Assembly (NCBI GenBank): GCA_964405925.1
Contig: CAYOQG010000109.1
Coordinates: 1-16,363, forward strand
Reading direction: 5' to 3'
From: GCA-020344555 sp964405925
GTDB lineage: Bacteria > Planctomycetota > Phycisphaerae > UBA1845
Length of the DNA stretch: 16,363 nucleotides
Numbering within the stretch: the stretch's first letter is position 1; the number at the start of each line of letters is the position of its first letter. Below are positions 1 through 6,664 of this stretch, piece by piece. Both the position numbers and the translations under genes were made by a program. The notes beneath the pieces were generated by a model. The model worked only from the letters and a program-made list of their open reading frames with translations. It made no database searches and had not been told where the DNA came from.

Positions 1-946
1 CCCGACCATGACCGAACCGAATATCCCAGCCTGGGTCGCCCAGATCTTCGGCGGCCGCAGTCAAGACCTGCCGAACATCGGCTTCGCCGAGCTGTGGTGC
101 GTACGATCGTACGAGCGACGCGATCCCTGCGACGAAGGCAGATGCCGCGGCGGCATCCCCAGGAGGTTCGAGATACCGGTATTCGCCCTCTGTCCACATG
201 GACCAGATGAACGACCCGGGTGCTGCGATGTCGACGGCTGAGCCGTAGTTGCTATAAGTGGAGAACGTGTCTTGAGCGGTTGTCGCCGAGACGGCCAAGC
301 AACCTTCAAAAGCTGCGGGGAATGCGACTTGCTCATTCCCGGCGTTCCCTGTTGGTGCCACAACGACTGCATCATGGGCAACAGCGTACGCGACCGCGTT
401 TTCGAGTGCCGTTGTTCCGTCATAGAATTGCAGGGGGACGAGAATAACGTCCGCTCCATGATCCACCGCCCACATGATGCCGTGTGCCGTCGTTGCTTCG
501 GTGCCATCGCAGTCTTCGAGCACCCGTACGGGCAGAACTCGAGCGAATCTGTTCAGCCCGGCTATCCCGACACCATTGTTGGTTGCAGCGGCGATGATTC
601 CAGCCAGGTGCGTGTCCTGGGGACAGGTGTCGTACGTGTCGAAGAGGTCGCCGACTGTGGCGATTCCCTGAAGCAATCTGTCGGCGAATTCCGGATGCGG
701 ATCGATTCCACTGCCAACAATGGCAACGACCACGGAGGACGTTCCTTGGTACAGATCCCATGCTGCAAGTGCGTCGACGTCAGCTCCAATGACACCGGTC
801 TGTCCGTCCACAACCTGTCCGGTGTTTCTGAGTCCCCATTGCAGAGGCCAATCCGGGTCGTTGGGTGTGTCCGCGTTCGCCGTAGCCGCGATGAATGCGC
901 AGGCCAAGATTGGGAACATGCACCCCCATTGTCTGCTGGCTGACAT
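1..946 (-). CDS. Secreted subtilisin-fold (S8) protein with degenerate catalytic triad, partial
   Basis: The frame is open from ATG at 946 to the window edge (315 codons). It was found by reading the complement directly. An N-terminal signal peptide (MSASRQWGCMFPILACAF, then an Ala-rich end) leads into a DPDWPLQWGLRNTGQ start typical of S8 subtilases. The subtilase blocks follow in order: VVVAIVGSGID (residues about 72-81), QDTHLAGIIAA (110-120), PTGNAGN with the oxyanion-hole Asn at about 201, DIAAPGS, and AAAASAFVAG near 266. Aligned to the family, catalytic Asp is Gly78, His is Gln110 and Ser is Ala266, so no proteolysis is expected, while fold residues are kept. The last visible residues (DPGWDIRFGHGR) match the end of the catalytic domain. 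It probably acts outside the cytoplasm as a binding or scaffold protein. The subtilase fold is very likely; the loss of activity is inferred from motif alignment by eye. Confidence 0.85.
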   Translation of the reverse strand, partial: MSASRQWGCMFPILACAFIAATANADTPNDPDWPLQWGLRNTGQVVDGQTGVIGADVDALAAWDLYQGTSSVVVAIVGSGIDPHPEFADRLLQGIATVGDLFDTYDTCPQDTHLAGIIAAATNNGVGIAGLNRFARVLPVRVLEDCDGTEATTAHGIMWAVDHGADVILVPLQFYDGTTALENAVAYAVAHDAVVVAPTGNAGNEQVAFPAAFEGCLAVSATTAQDTFSTYSNYGSAVDIAAPGSFIWSMWTEGEYRYLEPPGDAAAASAFVAGIASLVRSYAPQLGEADVRQVLTAAAEDLGDPGWDIRFGHGR

Positions 947-1021
947 GTTGCCTTCCCCTCTCTTTGTCGTACGTGCGTCGTGAACCGCGTGCAGAACGTT
1001 GCCTGGCCAGTTCAAGTAGTC

Positions 1022-1051
1022 ATTATACACGATTCCACGCTCGTGTTACAA
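1022..1051 (-). promoter_or_regulatory. Sigma70-type promoter of the subtilisin-fold gene
   Basis: On the minus strand a TTGTAA -35 box (1046-1051) lies 18 bases before a perfect TATAAT -10 box (1022-1027). Transcription would start near 1015 and give a leader of about 70 bases. A GAGGGGAAGG purine tract precedes the ATG at 946. A conserved promoter argues that the gene is expressed despite its degenerate triad. Confidence 0.55.
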
Positions 1052-1102
1052 CCTGATGAGGAACCTCAGTACCCTCGACTTTTCGCCGTTGAGGAGGTTG
1101 GC

Positions 1103-1137
1103 AGTGCCAAACATGCTGGCACTCTCTCCGGGAGTGC
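1103..1137. repeat. Two overlapping, mutually exclusive hairpins
   Basis: AGTGCCA (1103-1109) pairs with TGGCACT (1117-1123) around a 7-base loop. GCACTC (1119-1124) pairs with GAGTGC (1132-1137), also around a 7-base loop. The second stem reuses bases 1119-1123 of the first, so only one can form at a time. No U tract follows. Function is unknown. Confidence 0.4.
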
Positions 1138-1356
1138 GCGGCTTGCTTCCGCCGAAAGGACGTCCGAGCCGCACTACGCAACACGCGGTCGGCAGCCGTG
1201 TCCTGCAATCGAGGCGCTGATATCCGGGCAGTACCGATAAGTTCTTGCAGAGAGATCGGGTGTAGCGCTCCCCGAGATGGCCGAGGTCTCTGCCAAGGGC
1301 CACACCGGCCACGCACCGCCGGACGTCGCAGGCGGCCAAACACAAGGTCGGGTAAC

Positions 1357-2118
1357 ATGGCACGCATGGACACGATTGATCAGCTTGCGAGTTTTGTCCG
1401 CAACGCGAAGGCCGGTGTCGCCTTCACGGGAGCCGGGATAAGCACGGAGAGTGGCATCCCGGACTTTCGTAGTCCGGGTGGTGTTTGGTCCAAGCATAGA
1501 CCGGTCTACTACGACGAGTTTCTGGCATCGCGCGAAGCGCGGGCTCGCTACTGGGCAATGCGCGTTCAGATGCATCGTGAGTTCGCCGGGGCCCAGCCCA
1601 ACGATGGCCACCATGCGATCGCGAAGCTCGAGGAGCTTGGAAAACTGGTCGCGGTCATCACGCAGAACATTGATGGCCTCCATCAGGAGGCGGGCAGTCG
1701 GCGGGTGATCGAGCTACACGGTACGGCACGAGTCGTCGGTTGCATCGGTTGTGGGAAGGAGTGGCTACCGGTGGAAGTCCTCGCCCGGGTCGAAGCTGGT
1801 GACGAGGCGCCAGACTGTGACGAGTGTGGGGCACCACTCAAATCCAAGACGATCTCCTTCGGTCAACCCATGCCGATCCGGGAGATGGAGGAAGCCGCCC
1901 ACCTCGCGGAGACGGCGGACCTGTGCCTGGCAATCGGTTCCTCGCTTGTGGTTGAGCCGGCGGCGTCCATTCCGCGTCGGGCAAAAAACCATGGCGCCAC
2001 GCTGGTCATCATCAACAAGACGGAGACACCACTCGACCTCGCGGCTGATCTGATTATCCGCGAACCGATTGGCGAGACCCTGCGGGCTGGTCTCGAGCGA
2101 TTGGTTCAGCATCGCTAA
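1357..2118 (+). CDS. NAD-dependent protein deacylase, Sir2/sirtuin family
   Basis: A 253-residue sirtuin, normal size for bacterial CobB/NpdA-type enzymes. Family knowledge: these remove acetyl or other acyl groups from lysines using NAD and release nicotinamide and O-acyl-ADP-ribose, in the cytoplasm. Visible motifs are the Rossmann loop TGAGISTESGIPDFRSPGG (24-42), TQNIDGLH (102-109), catalytic His121 in LHGT, a zinc site of four Cys (129, 132, 154, 157), SFGQPMP (167-173), and IGSSLVVEPA plus NKTETPLD in the NAD pocket. The ATG at 1357 was chosen because similarity begins there. A second ATG lies at 1366, and only a weak AAGG (1344-1347) precedes 1357. It appears monocistronic, with a hairpin 15 bases after the stop. 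Family assignment is firm; acyl preference cannot be read from the sequence. Confidence 0.95.
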   Translation: MARMDTIDQLASFVRNAKAGVAFTGAGISTESGIPDFRSPGGVWSKHRPVYYDEFLASREARARYWAMRVQMHREFAGAQPNDGHHAIAKLEELGKLVAVITQNIDGLHQEAGSRRVIELHGTARVVGCIGCGKEWLPVEVLARVEAGDEAPDCDECGAPLKSKTISFGQPMPIREMEEAAHLAETADLCLAIGSSLVVEPAASIPRRAKNHGATLVIINKTETPLDLAADLIIREPIGETLRAGLERLVQHR

Positions 2119-2132
2119 CCGACGCGTAAAGG

Positions 2133-2161
2133 ACGGGCACACCTACAAGAAGCGTGCCCGT
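2133..2161 (+). terminator. Hairpin after the sirtuin gene, terminator-like
   Basis: ACGGGCAC (2133-2140) pairs perfectly with GTGCCCGT (2154-2161) around a 13-base loop, starting 15 bases after the sirtuin stop codon. No T run follows, so it is not a classical intrinsic terminator. Position and stem strength still suggest a 3'-end structure. Confidence 0.45.
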
Positions 2162-2420
2162 GGCTGGATATATCGGGAACGGTGTCAGGTCACATCAACC
2201 ACTGATCGACCCGGAAGCAGTTCGGAATCGTGTCCGTGCCCTCCACACAGGCTTCGATGCCAACCCGCCGAACACGTCGGCGTTGCCTGGTGTTTGCGGC
2301 GTGCGCCGGTTGCCCCCAGCGAACAATGGTGAGCTCAGGGGTTGGTGGTCGTGTTGTCGTGAGAGGCCTGTGCCGTTGTCCGGCCTTCGATCGAATTCCG
2401 GTCAGTCTCGCGGAGCATCG

Positions 2421-2456
2421 TTGCCCACGCCGATTGCGTACGTCGGCGTGGAGCAA
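2421..2456. terminator. Long GC-rich hairpin, possible terminator of the lipoprotein operon
   Basis: CCACGCCGA (2425-2433) pairs perfectly with TCGGCGTGG (2443-2451) around a 9-base loop. After a one-base bulge the stem extends through TTGC (2421-2424) and GCAA (2453-2456). It lies about 75 bases beyond the TPR lipoprotein stop on the minus strand. No T run was seen on either side. Confidence 0.4.
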
Positions 2457-2529
2457 ACCGAGCGCGTAACACGGGATCGCTTATGGTATCCGGGTTGGCG
2501 CGTGTCGCGGTCTCGCTGTGGCCTTCCGT

Positions 2530-4629
2530 CTACTCCTCCTGGCAGGCCAACTCATTCTGCGTGATCTCGAGCAAGTCCTGCAACGTCTCAAATTGTACGC
2601 GCCAGTCCTGCAAACGAGCACTGGGCTCTGTGGGCTTTGTCGAGTTAAGACCCTTACGCTTGGGACCTGATTGAGGCGTGCTCGCACGATTCGCGGGCGT
2701 GTCGCCCTGCTGCGGGTCCGTGACGCAGTCTTTATCACGCGATCGTTTCGGTCTCTCGTCGATTATCGTGGAAGCCATGCGGGGGCGCGATTGTGCGCGT
2801 CTGGTTGCCGTCGACTTCTTCTCCTGCTCTTGCGCGAACTCGAGCGGTGGACCGTCGAGGTCCTCCATTTCGCCGGAGTAGAAGAATGGTGTTACCGCGA
2901 AGTCTGAGTCAGTCGAGAAGATTGCGGTGTCGATCGGATCACCCGTCTGGCGGTTGCTGAGGGCGCCGCCGAACTCCGCTTCCTGGCTTTCGAGGCAGTC
3001 GATCTCGTTCCTGACGACCGCGAGCTGATCCTCAAGCTGTCGAATCAAAGCCCGCGAATCGATACAGCCTGTCAGGGCTGGGTCCGCATCGTCCAGCGCG
3101 GTTGAGGCAGCCCGGAAGGGATCCGCTGGATGGACGGTACTGAACAGGCGGGGTGGGTCGGCGTAGGACATCGACTGCTCGACGACGAACGACTCGATGA
3201 CCTGGTCTGAGCGTTGGTGGTAGGTCCGGGTTTGCCCTTTCGATGGGGCAAGGATCGGCGTTCGCTTAGCGAAGATAGTTCGGGGTTTTCGGTCCGTGTT
3301 TTCCCTGGGCGCCATTCGCCTTTTCACTGACTGCGGTTTTCGGGGCTTGTCCTTACGTTCTGCAAAACGCTGCAACGGCGTCCGGTCCTGCCGCTCTCTG
3401 CGTGCGATCTTTCGTGGTTTCGTCGTGGGCGTAGCCGTCGTGGTTGGCCTTGATGCAACGGTGGAATCAGCGCGATGAGGACTGTGCTCGATGTGGTCGG
3501 CGAAGGTCGTGGACTGACTCTCGGTTTCTTCGAGGCAATTCAGCTCGTTTTCGAAGATGGAGAGTAGAGCGTCGATGTCAGCCTGTTCAGCCGACGCATC
3601 GGGCCTCTGTGGTCTGTGTGCATGCATCGGTCTCTGTGGTGAGGTCTGCCCATGGGACTTGGCCGTCGCCGAATTCTCAAGCTGCTGCAGGGCCTCGTCC
3701 AGCAGGGTGATCGCGCCGTCCAAAGGTTTTTGGGGTTCGGCGCGCGATTGCTTATTGTTTTGATGCTTCACACGTACGGGGCTCTGACCTCGTCCGGTGT
3801 CTGGAACGGGCGTAGTTGATCGAGTGTCGTGGGGGTGTGGTTGTGACTGCGCGGCTCGGTCAGCCGCGGTGGTCACCTTCTTGCTGGGCTTTCTGTCCCA
3901 TGGGGGTACGGCAACGGGCTCGATGTGACTCGCGATCTGCCCCAACTGCGTCCCCGCCGCCACGAAGCCTGGGTCAAGCGTGAGGACATACTCAAACACC
4001 TCGGCCGCCTCGGCATACCGGCCCTGGCCGCGATACATGAGCCCGACATTGTAGTACGCATCCGGTTCGGGAAGAGCCCTGCGAAAGCTTGCCAGGGCAT
4101 CATCAAACCGACCCAACTTGCTTTGCACGATGCCCAGGTTGACGTGTGCACGGGGGAAGTCGGGCTGTAGTTTCACGGCCCGTGTCAGTTGCTCCTCGGC
4201 GTCTGTCCACCTTTGAGTAAGCAGGAGCTCGAAGCCGTAATTGTTCCGCAGCATGGCGTTGTTGGTTTGGAGCTGGACCGCGCGCTGAAGAGGCTTCAGC
4301 GCCTCCTCATGTTTGCCAACAGCGCTAAGCAGAAGCCCGAGTCGGTGGTAGGCCTCGACGAAGGCATGATCTACGGCGATGGCTTTTCGGTATTGCGTGA
4401 TTGCCTTGCCATAGAGGCCTTGCGACTCAAACAGCTTTGCAGCGGCAAAGTGCGTTTGTGGCAGGATCGCGACTGGCGGGGCTTCTGTGGCTTTGACAGC
4501 CTTCGCATCTGCCACAGGACGCCACATGGGTTCACCGTACCGGGACGCGGACCAATCGGAATGGGCGCACCCAGCGACGCACAGTGTCGCCACGATCAGG
4601 ATTGTAGCTTTTCGTGTTCTAGACTTCAT
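2530..4629 (-). CDS. TPR lipoprotein with long disordered tail and repeated Cys motif
   Basis: A 699-residue lipoprotein. MKSRTRK, a hydrophobic stretch and lipobox VAGC place the lipidated Cys at 21. Residues about 55-230 are tetratricopeptide repeats (for example AITQYRKAIAVDHAFVEAY and DAEEQLTRAVKLQPDFPRAH), a protein-docking domain. The rest is Arg/Lys/Pro/Thr-rich and probably disordered. Three copies of a short helical motif, roughly xLxxxxNE(L/I)xCxE, are set in it: FENELNCLEE, VRNEIDCLES, and TQNELACQEE at the extreme C-terminus. ATG 4629 was chosen because GGAAGGGG lies 8 bases upstream; the in-frame GTG at 4638 sits on that site. It starts 21 bases after the OmpA-like gene, so the two form an operon. 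TPR lipoproteins next to OmpA-like proteins occur in Tad/Flp pilus loci (TadD), but no other tad gene is visible and the tail is not TadD-like. Partner and role are unknown. Confidence 0.85.
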   Translation of the reverse strand: MKSRTRKATILIVATLCVAGCAHSDWSASRYGEPMWRPVADAKAVKATEAPPVAILPQTHFAAAKLFESQGLYGKAITQYRKAIAVDHAFVEAYHRLGLLLSAVGKHEEALKPLQRAVQLQTNNAMLRNNYGFELLLTQRWTDAEEQLTRAVKLQPDFPRAHVNLGIVQSKLGRFDDALASFRRALPEPDAYYNVGLMYRGQGRYAEAAEVFEYVLTLDPGFVAAGTQLGQIASHIEPVAVPPWDRKPSKKVTTAADRAAQSQPHPHDTRSTTPVPDTGRGQSPVRVKHQNNKQSRAEPQKPLDGAITLLDEALQQLENSATAKSHGQTSPQRPMHAHRPQRPDASAEQADIDALLSIFENELNCLEETESQSTTFADHIEHSPHRADSTVASRPTTTATPTTKPRKIARRERQDRTPLQRFAERKDKPRKPQSVKRRMAPRENTDRKPRTIFAKRTPILAPSKGQTRTYHQRSDQVIESFVVEQSMSYADPPRLFSTVHPADPFRAASTALDDADPALTGCIDSRALIRQLEDQLAVVRNEIDCLESQEAEFGGALSNRQTGDPIDTAIFSTDSDFAVTPFFYSGEMEDLDGPPLEFAQEQEKKSTATRRAQSRPRMASTIIDERPKRSRDKDCVTDPQQGDTPANRASTPQSGPKRKGLNSTKPTEPSARLQDWRVQFETLQDLLEITQNELACQEE

Positions 4630-4650
4630 CGCCGTCACCCCTTCCCTTAA

Positions 4651-5178
4651 CTACCTGCCCTGCGGTTGAGTCAGGGTACCTGGCACAAAGGTTGTACCAC
4701 CTGCGCCCTGGTCGGCGGGCGCGGTACCGCGGTTCAGTTTCTTGACTGCCTCGTCGCCCGGTAGACCGTGACCACCGGACATCATCGTGACAAGCTCCAC
4801 GCGATCCATTTCACAACCTGCTAGCGAGAGGTACTCACTGACATGGTCAAGACGCTCCTTTGTTAGCTTGTCGTCCTGAACGAGTGTCTCATATCTGACA
4901 GTGCCACCGTAGACCTGCAGCAGCCTGGCCAGCCGATCAAGCCGGGCCACACCGATGCCGCTGAGTTCGCTGGTGTGGGGGATGAAATGGATGTCCGCGA
5001 CAGACATGTCCCGCAAAACCGCGTTGTCGACCATTTGGTTGAAGTGGGACCCGAACGCACGCTGCCCCTCATCCATACGAGCTAAAGCAAGACTGCTGGC
5101 GGTCTGGGGCTTGTGGCAGCCGGTGATCGCCACGAGCAGCGGTGCGATGACGAATACACAGCGATACATTCCCTGCAT
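4651..5178 (-). CDS. OmpA-like lipoprotein
   Basis: A 175-residue lipoprotein: MQGMYRCVFVIAPLLV then ITGC, giving a lipidated Cys21. Residues about 55-150 read like a divergent OmpA C-terminal (peptidoglycan-associating) domain. A beta-strand with DIHFIPHTSELSGIG is followed by the helix RLDRLARLLQVYGG, then VRYETLVQDD, then KERLDHVSEYLSLAGCEMDRV. The canonical peptidoglycan-contacting Asp/Arg pair is not obvious. The tail is Gly/Thr/Pro-rich. The start is fixed by AAGGAG (5186-5191) 7 bases before ATG 5178; the open frame to 5238 upstream is rejected. First gene of a two-gene operon with the TPR lipoprotein. It probably sits in the periplasm or outer membrane, perhaps tying a TPR assembly to the wall. 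The OmpA assignment rests on pattern only. Confidence 0.75.
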   Translation of the reverse strand: MQGMYRCVFVIAPLLVAITGCHKPQTASSLALARMDEGQRAFGSHFNQMVDNAVLRDMSVADIHFIPHTSELSGIGVARLDRLARLLQVYGGTVRYETLVQDDKLTKERLDHVSEYLSLAGCEMDRVELVTMMSGGHGLPGDEAVKKLNRGTAPADQGAGGTTFVPGTLTQPQGR

Positions 5179-5446
5179 CGGAAGACTCCTTGGTCTTGGC
5201 TTGAAAATAGGGTTTCTCCGGGAACGAGGGGGCCCCACAGCAAGACCCTCCGCCCGCGTTACCAGCCTTACATATCGAGCAGATCAAGAAGTGACCTTCG
5301 CAAATTATCGGTCCGCGCGGGACGGGTCTGCGCTGGACCGTCATGTCACTGAGTCCGATAAAACAGAGCCCGGCAGTACGGGGAGCCGGTCTGCAAGAAG
5401 TGGTCAACCGCGTTCTCAGCATCGCTGCGCGGGGCGGACGCGACGC

Positions 5447-5452
5447 TACAAT
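5447..5452 (+). promoter_or_regulatory. Possible -10 box just before the dipeptidase start
   Basis: TACAAT ends 8 bases before the ATG at 5461, where transcription would begin almost at the start codon. No good -35 box is seen at the usual distance, and no ribosome binding site precedes the ATG. Confidence 0.25.
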
Positions 5453-5460
5453 CCGCGATT

Positions 5461-6567
5461 ATGAAACCGAGTGACGAAGAGAATTTGGCGTGGGCCAGGC
5501 GGCTGCATGACCGAGCACTGGTCATAGACACCCACTACGACACTACGCAACGCCTCAAGAACCGCGACTGGGATCTCGGCAGACGGCATGACGACGGTCA
5601 CGTCGACATCCCCCGACTGCGCGAAGGTGGCATCAATGCTGTGTTCTTTGCGGTCTTCGAAGCTGGACCGGTTGAGCCCGGTGCGGGTCTTGCGGCGGCG
5701 CGCAAGCAGATCGAGTTGATTCAAGCGGCGATCCAGCGGCATGACGGTGAGTTCGCAACCGCACGAACCGTGGCGGACATCCAGCGCGCCAGGCTTGAAG
5801 ACCGCATCGCCATTCTGATTGCCATAGAGGGCGGTCATCTCATCGAGGATTCGCTCGACACATTGCGCGAGTACTATTCCCTGGGTGCTACCTATATGAC
5901 GTTAACGCACGCGGTTCACACGAGCTGGGCGGACTCAGCCGGTGTTCACGGGCCCCTAGAGCCACGGCACGGTGGTCTTTCAGCCTTCGGACGCGAGGTC
6001 ATTCGGGAGATGAATCGACTCGGTATGATGGTGGACGTATCGCACGTCAGCGACGATACTTTTTGGGACGTCATCGAGGCATCGACTGCTCCAGTCGTGG
6101 CTACGCACTCGTCTTGCCGTGCGGTCTGCCCACATCGTCGCAACCTGACCGATGATATGATGAGAGCCATCGCCGCGTCAGGTGGAACCGTGCAGATCAA
6201 TTTCGCGGCAGCCTTCATCGATCCTGATTTTCCTCCGCCCGATCCTGCCGAGCTCAAGGAGTGGTATGCAAGTGGAGGGAGCGGTCCAAAACCGGTGATC
6301 GAGCACGTCACGCCCCTGCGTTTGCTGGTTGACCACTTCGATCACGCGCTGCAGGTGATCGGCCCCGATCACGTGGGCATTGGCTCGGACTTCGACGGCG
6401 TCTTCGCCCTGCCGGAAGGCATGGAGGATTGCTCGAAGCTGCCTGCCTTGACGGCGGCGCTGCTGGCACGTGGCTACCGCGAGGATGATCTGATCAAGGT
6501 GCTCGGCGGGAATGTGCTAAGGGTGATGGATGCTTGCCAGAAGGAGGCGACCCGGCTTGAGGGGTAG
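5461..6567 (+). CDS. Membrane (renal-type) dipeptidase, peptidase family M19
   Basis: A 368-residue dinuclear zinc dipeptidase. Family knowledge: M19 enzymes cleave dipeptides, often with D-residues at the C-terminal position, and some act on beta-lactams. Expected metal ligands are present at near-canonical spacing: His25 and Asp27 (VIDTHYDT, usually DGHND), bridging Glu123 (IAIEGGH), His195 (VDVSHVSD) and His216 (ATHSSCRAV), with Arg220 after it and Asp310 (GIGSDFDG). There is no signal peptide, so it is probably cytoplasmic. ATG 5461 is preceded by TACAAT (5447-5452) rather than a ribosome binding site, which may mean a leaderless or very short leader. It is flanked by divergent and convergent genes and so stands alone. 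The family is certain; the substrate is not. Confidence 0.93.
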   Translation: MKPSDEENLAWARRLHDRALVIDTHYDTTQRLKNRDWDLGRRHDDGHVDIPRLREGGINAVFFAVFEAGPVEPGAGLAAARKQIELIQAAIQRHDGEFATARTVADIQRARLEDRIAILIAIEGGHLIEDSLDTLREYYSLGATYMTLTHAVHTSWADSAGVHGPLEPRHGGLSAFGREVIREMNRLGMMVDVSHVSDDTFWDVIEASTAPVVATHSSCRAVCPHRRNLTDDMMRAIAASGGTVQINFAAAFIDPDFPPPDPAELKEWYASGGSGPKPVIEHVTPLRLLVDHFDHALQVIGPDHVGIGSDFDGVFALPEGMEDCSKLPALTAALLARGYREDDLIKVLGGNVLRVMDACQKEATRLEG

Positions 6568-6664
6568 ACCCGATTGGCGGGAGACCTGACCAGGCGGTCA
6601 AACTTGAGGGGCGGAGCGATTGTCCATTGGTAGTTGCCCCTTCCACATTCGCCATTGCCAATTC

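Larger units (their letters stand above)
947..1356. other. Divergent intergenic region
   Basis: This stretch separates the minus-strand subtilisin-fold gene from the plus-strand sirtuin. It holds the promoter at 1022-1051 and two overlapping hairpins at 1103-1137. The sirtuin frame stays open upstream to 1198, but those 53 codons (Arg-, Cys- and Gly-rich) do not look like sirtuin. No convincing sirtuin promoter was seen. Confidence 0.5.
2119..2529. other. Convergent intergenic region
   Basis: This gap of about 410 bases lies between the 3' ends of the sirtuin and the TPR lipoprotein. Apart from hairpins at 2133-2161 and 2421-2456 nothing was recognised. Open frames here have skewed, low-complexity translations and resemble no family. 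Confidence 0.4.

Noticed and set aside
61..507. 148-residue minus-strand open frame
   Set aside because: It is out of frame with the subtilisin-fold protein, whose motifs run without a break on the same strand. The 148-residue translation matches nothing.
1198..1356. Upstream extension of the sirtuin frame
   Set aside because: The 53 extra residues are Arg/Cys/Gly-rich, unlike sirtuin N-termini. The family similarity starts just after ATG 1357.
1174..1683. 169-residue minus-strand open frame over the sirtuin start
   Set aside because: It lies antisense to conserved sirtuin motifs and has no family pattern or ribosome binding site.
2154..2564. 136-residue plus-strand open frame between sirtuin and lipoprotein
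   Set aside because: It overlaps the lipoprotein 3' end and contains the long hairpin. Its translation is low-complexity with no recognisable motif.
5179..5238. Upstream extension of the OmpA-like lipoprotein
   Set aside because: It would put 20 basic residues before the signal peptide and ignore the ideal AAGGAG before ATG 5178.
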